NCBI GenBank assembly: GCA_963847575.1
Contig: CAWKAL010000028.1
Span: forward strand, 1 to 54,028
DNA: 54,028 nucleotides
DNA from: JASBSR01 sp963847575
GTDB taxonomy: Bacteria > Pseudomonadota > Gammaproteobacteria > SZUA-229
Direction: 5' to 3'
The notes beneath the pieces were generated by a model. It was given only the letters and a program-made list of their open reading frames with translations, was not told the DNA's origin and did no database searches. Shown in pieces: positions 35,998 through 44,356 of the stretch (its first letter is position 1; every line of letters begins with the position of its first letter). The translations under genes were made by a program, and so were the position numbers.

Positions 35998-37482
35998 TCA
36001 GCCTAGCAACGTCCGTGCACGGTTGACCGCCGCCAGCACCTGCATGGGCGCGGTGCCGCCGATATGATCGCGCGCACCGACCGAGCCTTCCAGCGTCAGC
36101 ACTTCGGTGACATCAGCAGTAATTTTATTTGAAAACACCTTCAGTTCAGCCAGGCTCATTTCGCTCAGATCTTTTTTGTTCTCGATACCGTAGGCCACGG
36201 CCTTGCCGACGACTTCGTGGGCATCGCGAAACGCCAGCCCCTTGCGCACCAGGTAATCCGCCAGGTCGGTCGCGGTGGAAAACCCCTGTTTCGCTGCCGC
36301 GTACATATTGGCATGTTTGCATTGCAGTGCCGGAATCATGTCGGCGAAGGCACGCAGACACGCCTGCAGGGTATCGATGGTATCGAACAGCGGTTCCTTG
36401 TCTTCCTGGTTGTCCTTGTTATAGGCCAGCGGTTGCGATTTCATCAGCGTCAGCAGGCTGATCAGATTGCCATTGACGCGACCGGTTTTGCCGCGCACCA
36501 GCTCGGGCACATCGGGATTTTTTTTCTGCGGCATGATCGACGAGCCGGTGCAGAAACGGTCGGGCAGGTCGATGTAATCGAACTGCGCCGACGACCAGAT
36601 AATCAGCTCTTCAGACATGCGCGACAGGTGGGTCATCAGGATCGCGGCGGCGGCACAGAATTCGATGGCAAAATCGCGATCACTGACCGAATCCAGCGAG
36701 TTCTCGGTCGGGCCGTCGAACCCCAGTTCTGCCGCGGTCATCTCACGATCGATCGGGTAGGTGGTGCCCGCGAGTGCGGCTGCACCCAGCGGGCTCTGGT
36801 TCATGCGCGCGCGGCAATCGTGCAGGCGCGCGGCATCGCGTACCAGCATTTCAAACCAGGCCAGCATGTGGTGGCCGAAGGTGACCGGCTGCGCCACCTG
36901 CAAATGGGTGAAGCCGGGCATGATGGTGTCGGCTTCACGCTCGGCAACATCCAGCAGGCCCGCTTGCAGCCGTTGCATCAGCTGTAATATCACGTCGATT
37001 TCATCGCGCAGGTAGAGCCGGATATCGGTCGCCACCTGGTCATTGCGTGAACGCCCGGTGTGCAGGCGCTTGCCGGCATCACCGATAATTTCGGTGAGCC
37101 GTGCTTCGATATTCATGTGCACGTCTTCGCGCGCGATCGACCATTTGAACTGGCCGTTGCGGATTTCGGTTTCGACCTGGTCGAGGCCGGCGAGGATCGC
37201 CTTGAGGTCTTTCTCGGTGAGTACGCCGACCTTTGCCAGCATGCGCGCATGCGCGCGCGACCCGGCGATGTCCTGCGGGTACATGCGCTGGTCGAACTGG
37301 ACCGAGGCGGTGAAGGCTTCGACAAAGGCGTCGGTCTGCTCTGTAAAGCGTCCGCCCCAGGCCTGGTTTACGCTGGCCTTTTTCGCGTTGGCTTTCTTCG
37401 CGCGGGTCTTTTCACTCGCCGTTACCTTGGCTTGAGACTTTTTTTTCGGCTGTGCCGCGGGCTTGTTTTTTGGCTTGTTCAT
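35998..37482 (-). CDS. argH: Argininosuccinate lyase with lysine/alanine-rich N-terminal extension
   Basis: 494 residues, about 35 longer than usual. Splits argininosuccinate into arginine and fumarate. The enzyme proper starts at NQAWGGRFTEQTDAFVEAF near residue 39. HTGRSRNDQVATDIRLYLRDE, GFTHLQVAQPVTFGHH and the fumarase/aspartase signature GSSIMPQKKNPD are intact. Before it lies a highly basic tail (MNKPKNKPAAQPKKKSQAK onward), like histone-H1-type tails. ATG 37482 is chosen over an upstream ATG at 37542 that would overlap no useful sequence. Divergent from algZ. Confidence 0.95.
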   Translation of the reverse strand: MNKPKNKPAAQPKKKSQAKVTASEKTRAKKANAKKASVNQAWGGRFTEQTDAFVEAFTASVQFDQRMYPQDIAGSRAHARMLAKVGVLTEKDLKAILAGLDQVETEIRNGQFKWSIAREDVHMNIEARLTEIIGDAGKRLHTGRSRNDQVATDIRLYLRDEIDVILQLMQRLQAGLLDVAEREADTIMPGFTHLQVAQPVTFGHHMLAWFEMLVRDAARLHDCRARMNQSPLGAAALAGTTYPIDREMTAAELGFDGPTENSLDSVSDRDFAIEFCAAAAILMTHLSRMSEELIIWSSAQFDYIDLPDRFCTGSSIMPQKKNPDVPELVRGKTGRVNGNLISLLTLMKSQPLAYNKDNQEDKEPLFDTIDTLQACLRAFADMIPALQCKHANMYAAAKQGFSTATDLADYLVRKGLAFRDAHEVVGKAVAYGIENKKDLSEMSLAELKVFSNKITADVTEVLTLEGSVGARDHIGGTAPMQVLAAVNRARTLLG

Positions 37483-37586
37483 GTCACTCTCTGCTGTGCT
37501 TCGCGAGTATATCAGATGGCCGTGGCTTTCCAGCCCATGCACGGTGCCCGCCTTGCTTTTCGGCCGCGCTCGACTATTGGTTACTC

Positions 37587-38651
37587 ATGGAAACCCAACA
37601 CCCGGAATATCCGCTGGATAGTCTCAGCGTAGATCTACTGCCAAATTTTTGCGACGTGCGCGTCATCTTCATGATGATCCTGGTACTGGAGCTGCTCGCG
37701 CTGGTACTGGCGGTAGCGATACCCTCCACCCAGACCGAGTTCTGGAATTACCTGGCATTTATATCAATGATGCTGCAATGGCTCGGGTTGATCAATGCCG
37801 CCCTGTTATGCAACGCCCGCAAGTGGCTCAACCAGATGCCGCAGCGCGGCAGTATCATCATGAGTTTTAGCCTGATGATGCTGGTCAGCCTGGTATTCGG
37901 CGTTGTCCTGCTGGAGCTCAATCGCTGGATGGCGCTGGACGCAGAAACCTCGCCGCTGGGCGAACATTTTATGCCTCGCATCATGGTATTGAGCGCGGCC
38001 ATCTATGCCCTGGTACTGCGATTTTTCTATATCCAGCAACAGTGGAAGCTCAACCTGCACGCGCATTCTGTCGCCGAAATCCAGGCCCTGCGCGCACGCA
38101 TTCGGCCTCACTTCCTGTTCAACAGCATGAATACGATTGCCAGCCTGATTTCCTTCATGCCGGAGAAGGCCGAAAAAGCCGTGGTCGACCTGTCTGACCT
38201 GTTCCGCGCCAGCCTGCGCGAGCAGAACACCAACTCGCTGGCTGATGAGCTGGACCTGACCCGGAGTTATATCGATATCGAAACTTTGCGCCTGGGCGAC
38301 CGCCTGACGGTGCAATGGGAAATAGACGATTCGCTAAAAGATATAGAAATTCCTGCTCTAAGCCTGCAACCTCTCGCAGAAAATGCTATCTATCATGGTA
38401 TCGAACCGCTGACTGGCGGCGGCTGCATCAAGATCAGCGCCCATCGGGAAAAACGCTTCCTGCTGATGTCAGTAAGCAACCCGCTGGCACCTGCCACCGA
38501 GGGAGGTCGCCACAAGGGCAACCAGATGGCACAGCAGAATATTCGCCGCCGCCTCAAGCTGGCGTATGGCGATGACGCCGAGTTCGTCACAAATGAGACA
38601 AAAACTGACTATACCGTAACTCTGAAGATACCACTGGGTAATCAGTTATGA
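37587..38651 (+). CDS. algZ: LytS-type sensor histidine kinase AlgZ/FimS
   Basis: 354 residues. The N-terminal half has four to five membrane helices (about 25-150) and no obvious periplasmic sensor domain. The phosphorylated residue is H175 in ARIRPHFLFNSMNTIASLI, typical of the His_kinase (LytS/YehU) class, followed by an ATPase domain (LQPLAENAIYHGI N-box near 295). It overlaps algR by four bases. Order argH-algZ-algR-hemD matches Pseudomonas, where the pair controls alginate and type IV pili. Its targets here are unknown. Confidence 0.85.
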   Translation: METQHPEYPLDSLSVDLLPNFCDVRVIFMMILVLELLALVLAVAIPSTQTEFWNYLAFISMMLQWLGLINAALLCNARKWLNQMPQRGSIIMSFSLMMLVSLVFGVVLLELNRWMALDAETSPLGEHFMPRIMVLSAAIYALVLRFFYIQQQWKLNLHAHSVAEIQALRARIRPHFLFNSMNTIASLISFMPEKAEKAVVDLSDLFRASLREQNTNSLADELDLTRSYIDIETLRLGDRLTVQWEIDDSLKDIEIPALSLQPLAENAIYHGIEPLTGGGCIKISAHREKRFLLMSVSNPLAPATEGGRHKGNQMAQQNIRRRLKLAYGDDAEFVTNETKTDYTVTLKIPLGNQL

Positions 38652-39382
38652 ATGTTTTAATTGTTGACGATGAACAACTCGCTCGCCAGCGCCTGCGCCA
38701 TATGCTGAGTAGCATGGATGAGCACAAGGTGATCGGCGAAGCCGAAACCGGCGAGCAGGCGCTGAAACAGACCCAGCTCACTAATCCGGATATCGTGCTG
38801 CTGGATATTCGCATGCCGGGCATGGACGGCCTGGAAGCTGCGACCTATCTCAACCGCATGGAAAACCCGCCGGCTATCATATTCACCACCGCCTACAGCG
38901 ACCACGCCCTGAGTGCGTTTGAAAGCCACGCGGTGGACTACCTGCTCAAACCCATCAAGCAGGACCTGCTGCAAAAAGCGCTCGAAGCGGCCAAACGGGT
39001 GACGCGTGCCCAGCTCACCAACCTGCGTACCATTGATGATGAAAATGGCCGCAGCAAAATATGCGTCAAAATCCGCGGTGCGCTGGAACTGGTGCCGGTG
39101 GAAGACATTATCTATTTCAAGGCCGACCAGAAATATGTCACGCTGCGAACAGCCGATCATGAATACCTGATCGAAGAAGCACTCAAATCGCTCGAAACCG
39201 AGTTTGCCAACCGCTTTTTACGTATTCATCGTAATGCGCTGGTGGCCAACGATCGCATCAACGGGCTGGCTAAAAACGGGGATGGCCATGCCTGTATTAC
39301 CTTCAACGAGGTCGAAGACAAGCTGGAAATCAGCCGACGGCATTTGCCCGATATACGCGCACGCCTGAAAAATCGAAGCTAG
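38648..39382 (+). CDS. algR: LytTR response regulator AlgR
   Basis: 244 residues. Receiver domain (1-120) with acidic pocket DDE (7-9), phosphoacceptor D53 in LLDIRMPGMDG, and lysine in VDYLLKPIKQ. The C-terminal LytTR DNA-binding domain (about 135-240) contains VPVEDIIYFKADQKYVTLRT and FLRIHRNALVAND. Paired with AlgZ by overlapping stop and start. It probably binds direct repeats in target promoters; none was searched for here. Confidence 0.9.
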   Translation: MNVLIVDDEQLARQRLRHMLSSMDEHKVIGEAETGEQALKQTQLTNPDIVLLDIRMPGMDGLEAATYLNRMENPPAIIFTTAYSDHALSAFESHAVDYLLKPIKQDLLQKALEAAKRVTRAQLTNLRTIDDENGRSKICVKIRGALELVPVEDIIYFKADQKYVTLRTADHEYLIEEALKSLETEFANRFLRIHRNALVANDRINGLAKNGDGHACITFNEVEDKLEISRRHLPDIRARLKNRS

Positions 39383-39394
39383 CCGCAACGCGCA

Positions 39395-39916
39395 TCAATC
39401 TACCGCCGGAGCCCGCTGCGCCAGTAGCGCGGCCTCAAGTTGCTGGCTGACATACTCCAGCATCGTGATACCAACAATACGCATGACCTCCCGGCCACGG
39501 GTATCAAACAGTAACAGCGTAGGATAGAGATCTACCCGGTAATTTCTGGCCAATGCATCGCTGCGTAGCATGCGTCCATCAAAATCCCTAATCCGGGTAT
39601 AGTCAGTAATTTCCAGTTTTCGCAGCACCATGTGCTGGCCATACTCCTGGCTGCGTAGTAGCGGCTCGAGCACATTTTCTTCCAGCGAAACGCAATAACT
39701 GCACCACGGTGTACCGAATTCCAGCAACAGGGGCACACCCCGTGACCGCGCCAGTGCGGACGCCTGCTGCAGATCGCTGCCCGTGGTAATAATTGTTTCA
39801 CGTTCTGGTGCTGTTTCGTATTCGCTTTCGTAGTTAAACCTGGCAGCATGCTCAGCGGCTGCACAAACCACTGCGGGTGTGATTAAACAGAATAGACAGG
39901 CAATAAATTTTGACAT
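39395..39916 (-). CDS. Periplasmic thioredoxin-like protein
   Basis: 173 residues from ATG 39916. The signal peptide is FIACLFCLITPAVVCAAA. The thioredoxin-fold domain has active site FGTPWCSYCVSLEENVLEPLL (CxxC) and the cis-proline region YPTLLLFDTRGREVMRIVG. It resembles SoxW-type or DsbD-linked thioredoxins. It converges on algR with a 12-base gap and sits where hemC would be expected. Confidence 0.85.
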   Translation of the reverse strand: MSKFIACLFCLITPAVVCAAAEHAARFNYESEYETAPERETIITTGSDLQQASALARSRGVPLLLEFGTPWCSYCVSLEENVLEPLLRSQEYGQHMVLRKLEITDYTRIRDFDGRMLRSDALARNYRVDLYPTLLLFDTRGREVMRIVGITMLEYVSQQLEAALLAQRAPAVD

Positions 39917-40026
39917 GCCCTGTTGATACACGTATCACCCGATAATATCAATGGCAAAATTCAACTGGCTTTGTGCTTTGTATATTCACTACAATGCCTG
40001 CATGCATCCCTACGTATATTGTCTAC

Positions 40027-40791
40027 ATGGCTAAATCGCGACCACTTGCAAACCTCCACATACTGGTAACGCGCCCGGCACAACGTGCGTCTGCTTTTGC
40101 CGACAGCATCGCAGAGGCGGGCGGTGAAGCCGTGTTATACCCGGTGATTGATATTTGCGCACCACGCGATACCCGCAGTCGCGATACCGCGTTGCATAAT
40201 CTTGCTGGTTTCAACATGGCAATTTTTATCAGCCCGACAGCGGTTGAAGAAACGCTTGCGATGATTCCGGCATTACCCGATTCATTATCACTGGTGGCAA
40301 TTGGCAGCAGCACTGCGCGCGCATTAAAACAATTTGGGTATTCACCCGCATTTGAAGCGAACACCAGCAACAGTGAAACTCTGCTCTTACAGGAGCAGAT
40401 GCAGTCATCACAGGTGCGCAACCGCAACATCATAATATTTCGCGGTGAGGGCGGTCGGGAACTGCTTGCTGATACACTTGGACAACGCGGCGCACAGGTT
40501 GAATATGCAGATATGTATCGGCGCGATCTGCCTCAACAGGCACATTTGCAAACCGCGCAACTGGACACTTTTGATGCGGTATGCGTAACCAGTAACCAGG
40601 GCCTCGAGCACCTGATGTTATTGTGCGATGACCCTGTCGCGCTGAAACAACTCGCTTTATTTGTACCCGGCCAGCGCGGCGCAGCTTTGGCGCGGGACCT
40701 CGGCTTCAGTAAAATTCATACCGCTGAAGATGCAACTGATACAGCCATGCTACGTGCGCTTGTGCGCTGGGCCACTGCTGCACGCGCTTAG
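40027..40791 (+). CDS. hemD: Uroporphyrinogen-III synthase
   Basis: 254 residues. Cyclises hydroxymethylbilane into uroporphyrinogen III for heme and siroheme. LHILVTRPAQRASAFADSI, AIFISPTAVEETL, VAIGSSTARALKQFGY, FRGEGGRELLADTLGQRG, YRRD and VTSNQGLEHL are the usual, loosely conserved, family blocks. ATG 40027 is preferred over upstream starts because it begins next to the first strand. hemC, which makes its substrate and normally lies directly upstream, is not here. Confidence 0.9.
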   Translation: MAKSRPLANLHILVTRPAQRASAFADSIAEAGGEAVLYPVIDICAPRDTRSRDTALHNLAGFNMAIFISPTAVEETLAMIPALPDSLSLVAIGSSTARALKQFGYSPAFEANTSNSETLLLQEQMQSSQVRNRNIIIFRGEGGRELLADTLGQRGAQVEYADMYRRDLPQQAHLQTAQLDTFDAVCVTSNQGLEHLMLLCDDPVALKQLALFVPGQRGAALARDLGFSKIHTAEDATDTAMLRALVRWATAARA

Positions 40792-40877
40792 TGTTACCAG
40801 CTGTACGGGGCCGGGCTCGGCATCATCGGCATTTTCTGCGATAATGCCCGCATATTCGCCGAACTCGAGCAAGCATT

Positions 40878-42179
40878 ATGAAATACCTGGTTCATTTCAT
40901 TATCCTGTCTACCCTGGTCGCACTTGCGGTACTGATGTATCACGAGAATGATATTGGCTATATCAATCTCGGTCTCGGCCAGTACCAGTACAGCACAACA
41001 TTGCTGGTATTAGGTGCGGCTCTACTTGCGGCCTCGATGATTGTTTATGTGCTGGCGCGGATAAGCGCGGCTGTCGCACAACTTTTTGCCAGCCTGGGCC
41101 GACGCAATAAAAAACGCCTTGAAGACAAATCGCGCAATGCATTGACACAGGGCCTTATTGAACTTGCAGAAGGCCGGTTCGATTCAGCTGAAAAAATGCT
41201 CCTGCAAAGAGTCGATCAGAACGAAAGCTCACTCCTCAATTACCTCGCCGCCGCACGCGCGGCACAACAACTGGGCGCACACGACAGGCGTGATGAATAC
41301 CTGCGGCTCGCACACCTGGCCACACCCACTGCGGACATAGCTATTGGTTTGACCAAGGCAGAACTACAACTGGCACACGACCAGACCGAACAGGCGCTTG
41401 CCACCTTACTCCACCTGTCCTCAATCTCGCCCAAACATGTTTATGTACTTAAACTGCTGGCAAAAACCTACCGGCAGCTCGCAGACTGGCAACAATTAAT
41501 TGAGCTTGTACCCGAAATTAAAAAGTACGATGTGTTGCCGCAGGACAAGTTACTCAATATTGAAGTTGCTGCCTGGAACGGATTGCTGTGCGAAATCACA
41601 ACCAGGAAGTCTTACGAAACACTCACTGAGCTGTGGAATGAAATGCCACATCATGTGAAAACCCAGCCTGAGTTACTCGAACACTATGCACGCAGCCTGG
41701 TAGAAATCGGCGCCACCGGAGAAGCAGAAAAACTGTTACGTAGTGCGCTGAAGAATAACTGGCAGGATTCCACTATCCGGCTTTACTCTGAACTGGATGT
41801 TTTAATCAGCAGCAAGCAATTTGAAGCCGTTGAGGGCTGGCTGAATGATCACCCATGCGATGCTTACCTGCTGCTCGCGCTTGGCAAACTGGCCATGGGC
41901 CTGACCCTGTGGGGCAAGGCGCGCAGCTATCTTGAGGCGAGTATTTCATGTAAACCGCTGGCTGAAACCTATGTGCGACTTGCTGTCCTGCTCGAAGAAC
42001 ACCTGGATGAACCTGTCGCGGCGCAAAACGCCTATCGCCAGGGCATGCATTTGCTTGCCGGTGATTATGGTAGTGAAGCACTCATCCGTGCAGAGAATGA
42101 TTTTCAACGTGTACTGCCGGCAGATTATCCCGCGGCTGACACCAGCGCCGATGTTCGTCCCGAACTAAAAGTGGTTTAA
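40878..42179 (+). CDS. hemY: HemY protein, TPR-containing inner-membrane protein
   Basis: 433 residues. Two N-terminal membrane helices (about 4-20 and 43-62) flank a short loop; the rest is cytoplasmic and helical, with TPR-like repeats (for example ALTQGLIELAEGRFDSAEKMLLQR and LLEHYARSLVEIGATGEAEKLLRSAL). This matches the HemY_N plus TPR protein found downstream of hemX in Gammaproteobacteria, with a proposed role in late heme synthesis. hemX is missing between hemD and this gene. Confidence 0.88.
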   Translation: MKYLVHFIILSTLVALAVLMYHENDIGYINLGLGQYQYSTTLLVLGAALLAASMIVYVLARISAAVAQLFASLGRRNKKRLEDKSRNALTQGLIELAEGRFDSAEKMLLQRVDQNESSLLNYLAAARAAQQLGAHDRRDEYLRLAHLATPTADIAIGLTKAELQLAHDQTEQALATLLHLSSISPKHVYVLKLLAKTYRQLADWQQLIELVPEIKKYDVLPQDKLLNIEVAAWNGLLCEITTRKSYETLTELWNEMPHHVKTQPELLEHYARSLVEIGATGEAEKLLRSALKNNWQDSTIRLYSELDVLISSKQFEAVEGWLNDHPCDAYLLLALGKLAMGLTLWGKARSYLEASISCKPLAETYVRLAVLLEEHLDEPVAAQNAYRQGMHLLAGDYGSEALIRAENDFQRVLPADYPAADTSADVRPELKVV

Positions 42180-42187
42180 CACACACG

Positions 42188-42210
42188 AACCGTATCACCG
42201 GTTTTTATTT
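42188..42210 (+). terminator. Weak candidate terminator after hemY
   Basis: AACCG (42188-42192) pairs with CGGTT (42199-42203) around TATCAC, then TTTATTTT. The stem is only five pairs, so it is uncertain. It overlaps the last codons of the convergent MOSC gene. Confidence 0.35.
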
Positions 42211-42660
42211 TCCCGGGCGTTTAATCACTCGTGCCGTAATACCACCGTGTCCGCGCACTGCGTTGTACCCGCCAGCGCCAAACGTTTCTTCCATGCGCGA
42301 GCAGGGGTGACACAGCCCGGTCATTTCGAGCACGGCATCGCCGATAGCAAACTGTTTGTCTTTTAGCGCCAGCAGGTTAATACCACTCACCACTATATTG
42401 CGCCGCAACATTTCAGGGACAACTCTTTCCAGATGCAACAAAGCGGCAATCGCCGGTAAATGCTCTGCCTGTATCAAGGTCACCGCACGCTTGCCGCTAT
42501 TGCCGGTGTAGCGGTCACCGGCAAGTCCGTATTGATCGAGTGCCGCTGTTTCTACCACATTCATATTTTGTTTGCGTGCGGGCCGCAGGCCAATCCATTC
42601 GACCTTGCCGATCTGCGGAAGTGTTTCGAGCAATTGCGTTATCGTGCTGGTGTCATTCAT
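42205..42660 (-). CDS. MOSC domain protein
   Basis: 151 residues. The MOSC fold, related to the C-terminus of molybdenum cofactor sulfurase, is seen in VEWIGLRPARKQNMNVVETAALDQYGLAGDRYTGNSGKRAVTLIQ and the cysteine segment EMTGLCHPCSRMEETFGAG. Such proteins deliver sulfur to or bind molybdopterin-type cofactors. ATG 42660 gives the standard length; the frame stays open into the upstream reductase gene. No molybdoenzyme lies nearby. Confidence 0.88.
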   Translation of the reverse strand: MNDTSTITQLLETLPQIGKVEWIGLRPARKQNMNVVETAALDQYGLAGDRYTGNSGKRAVTLIQAEHLPAIAALLHLERVVPEMLRRNIVVSGINLLALKDKQFAIGDAVLEMTGLCHPCSRMEETFGAGGYNAVRGHGGITARVIKRPGK

Positions 42661-42706
42661 TGTAGTTAATGACGAAATTTGAAAACACCCTGGCCGGTTT
42701 GCATCA

Positions 42707-43756
42707 TCAGCCATTGGATGGCTTGGTGATTCCCATCGACTGCAAGGCATCATCGGAATATTCAAATGAATCTGAATAGATTTGTGTTTCCGGCAGACCG
42801 TGTGCGTAAAACAGGTCCATGCCGGCCTTGATCATCGGCGGTGGTCCGCTCATGTATACATCGTATCCCGACAGGTCCGGGTGCGCAGCAATCACGGCCT
42901 CGTGCACGTAACCGGTGAGTCCAGTCCATTGATCTTCGGGTTTAGGGTCTGACAGCACGGGTGTGTAGTCTAACTGTGTATATTGTTTTGCCCATTGGCT
43001 GGCGAGTTCGTGCATATACAAATCCTGTTTTGCACGCACACCGCAGAATAAATGGATCGGCTGTTTAAAGCCAACCTGGAACGCATGTTCCAGCATGCCT
43101 TTTAGGGGGGCAAAGCCGGTACCGCCACCCATGAGAATAATCGGCCGCTCGCTGTCTTCGCGCAAATAATAACTGCCCAGCGGCGCTTCTATTCGTAACA
43201 GGGTTTTCGGTTTCATGTCTTCGAATACATAATCACCAAAATGGCCATCCGGCACATGACGTATATGCAATTCAATCAGGTTGTCATCGTGCGGTGCATT
43301 GGCAATCGAAAACGCGCGTCGTTTGCCGTCCTTGAGCAAAAATTCCAGGTACTGGCCAGCCAGGTATTGCAGACGTTCGTTCTCTGGCAACTTGAGTTTT
43401 ATTTTCATCACGTCAGGCGTAAGCAGTTCCATGCTTTCCACCCGGCAGGGCATGATGCGCGGTTCTATATCACTGGCCTGGGTGATTTCTCGCACAGCAA
43501 TCGTCAGATCTGTACCGGGTATCGCCTGGCAGAACAGGGTCTTGCCCCTGGCTTTGGCGTCTATCGCGAGACTGCGCAATTCTTTGTCGTACTTAATTTC
43601 ACCCGAGAGCAAATCGCCTGCACATTTACCACAGGCGCCGTTTCGACAGCCGTAGGGCAGGCCCACGCCCTGGCGCAGAGCCGCATCCAGCACTTTTTCA
43701 TTCTCTTCAACAGTAAATTCGTGCCCGGTTGCTGGCACGCTGACTTTAAAACTCAT
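42707..43756 (-). CDS. Ferredoxin-NAD(P)H reductase, CDP-6-deoxy-glucoseen reductase-like
   Basis: 349 residues. N-terminal plant-type 2Fe-2S ferredoxin domain: CRNGACGKCAGDLLSG plus LFCQAI give the four cluster cysteines (about 37-75). Then an FAD-binding domain with RAFSIANAPHD near 145 and an NAD-binding domain starting ILMGGGTGFAPLKGM near 208, ending at YMSGPPPMIKAG. The closest relatives are annotated as CDP-4-dehydro-6-deoxyglucose reductases, but in most genomes such stand-alone proteins are general electron-transfer reductases. No sugar biosynthesis genes lie nearby. Confidence 0.85.
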   Translation of the reverse strand: MSFKVSVPATGHEFTVEENEKVLDAALRQGVGLPYGCRNGACGKCAGDLLSGEIKYDKELRSLAIDAKARGKTLFCQAIPGTDLTIAVREITQASDIEPRIMPCRVESMELLTPDVMKIKLKLPENERLQYLAGQYLEFLLKDGKRRAFSIANAPHDDNLIELHIRHVPDGHFGDYVFEDMKPKTLLRIEAPLGSYYLREDSERPIILMGGGTGFAPLKGMLEHAFQVGFKQPIHLFCGVRAKQDLYMHELASQWAKQYTQLDYTPVLSDPKPEDQWTGLTGYVHEAVIAAHPDLSGYDVYMSGPPPMIKAGMDLFYAHGLPETQIYSDSFEYSDDALQSMGITKPSNG

Positions 43757-43773
43757 GTAAAATTGTCCAAATC

Positions 43774-43790
43774 AGAATGACTCGCATTCT
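43774..43790. promoter_or_regulatory. Candidate operator in divergent reductase/glutaredoxin promoter
   Basis: AGAATGACTCGCATTCT is a near-perfect 8-1-8 palindrome in the 85-base gap between two divergent redox genes. It loosely recalls a Fur box core (AATGA, then CATT). Placement suggests shared control of an Fe-S reductase and a glutaredoxin. The identity of the regulator is speculation. Confidence 0.3.
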
Positions 43791-43841
43791 CGCCTATTTA
43801 ACCGGCAATTAAAACAACCCTTTATAGATGTGAAACACCTT

Positions 43842-44096
43842 ATGGCGCGCGTAAAAGTATTCAGCACTGCAATTTGCCCAATTTGTGAGAAAACCAAGCA
43901 CCTGCTTAAAAAGTGGGGGATCCCCTATGAAGAAGCGCGTGTTGATAGCGACATGACAGCCAGGCGCGAGTTTACCCAGAAAACCAACGGTGCCCGCAGC
44001 GTACCGCAAATTTTAATAGACGGTGAATGGATCGGTGGATTCAGTGATTTAACCGAGCTTCATATGGAAGACAAACTCGATCACCTGATGGAGTAA
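43842..44096 (+). CDS. Glutaredoxin family protein
   Basis: 84 residues. Small thioredoxin-fold protein: VKVFSTAICPICEKTKHLLKKWGIPYEEARVD with a CPIC active site, then the TVP-like loop SVPQILIDGEWIGGFSDLTEL that binds glutathione. The frame opens with GTG at 43830; ATG 43842 is the likelier start. Divergent from the ferredoxin reductase. Confidence 0.9.
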   Translation: MARVKVFSTAICPICEKTKHLLKKWGIPYEEARVDSDMTARREFTQKTNGARSVPQILIDGEWIGGFSDLTELHMEDKLDHLME

Positions 44097-44111
44097 GTTG
44101 AGTGGCACTGG

Positions 44112-44321
44112 CTACCCCGAGACAAGCACGGCAACGCCCATCATAATACTCGCCAGCACCAGGCCGCCGCCCCAGGTCCACATCCACATCATCCTGCTGC
44201 GTCTGCCCATCCAGACCAGGGCGATGCCAACAAAAACGGCCAGCACCGTGGTAAACAACAGCATGTCATCGTGTGCATGGCTGGCAAGTTGTTGTTTGGG
44301 AATGTCGGATACGTAACGCAT
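44112..44321 (-). CDS. Small two-helix membrane protein, unknown
   Basis: 69 residues. A short histidine-containing N-terminus (QLASHAHDDML) is followed by two helices at about 22-38 and 46-66, with the second starting at MMWMWTWGGGLVLASI. No known family. It converges on the glutaredoxin gene with 15 bases between. Support comes only from the plausible membrane pattern and the fitting gap. Confidence 0.45.
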   Translation of the reverse strand: MRYVSDIPKQQLASHAHDDMLLFTTVLAVFVGIALVWMGRRSRMMWMWTWGGGLVLASIMMGVAVLVSG

Positions 44322-44356
44322 TTCGCTGCCATGTTATCACCGGCGCAATTTATTTT

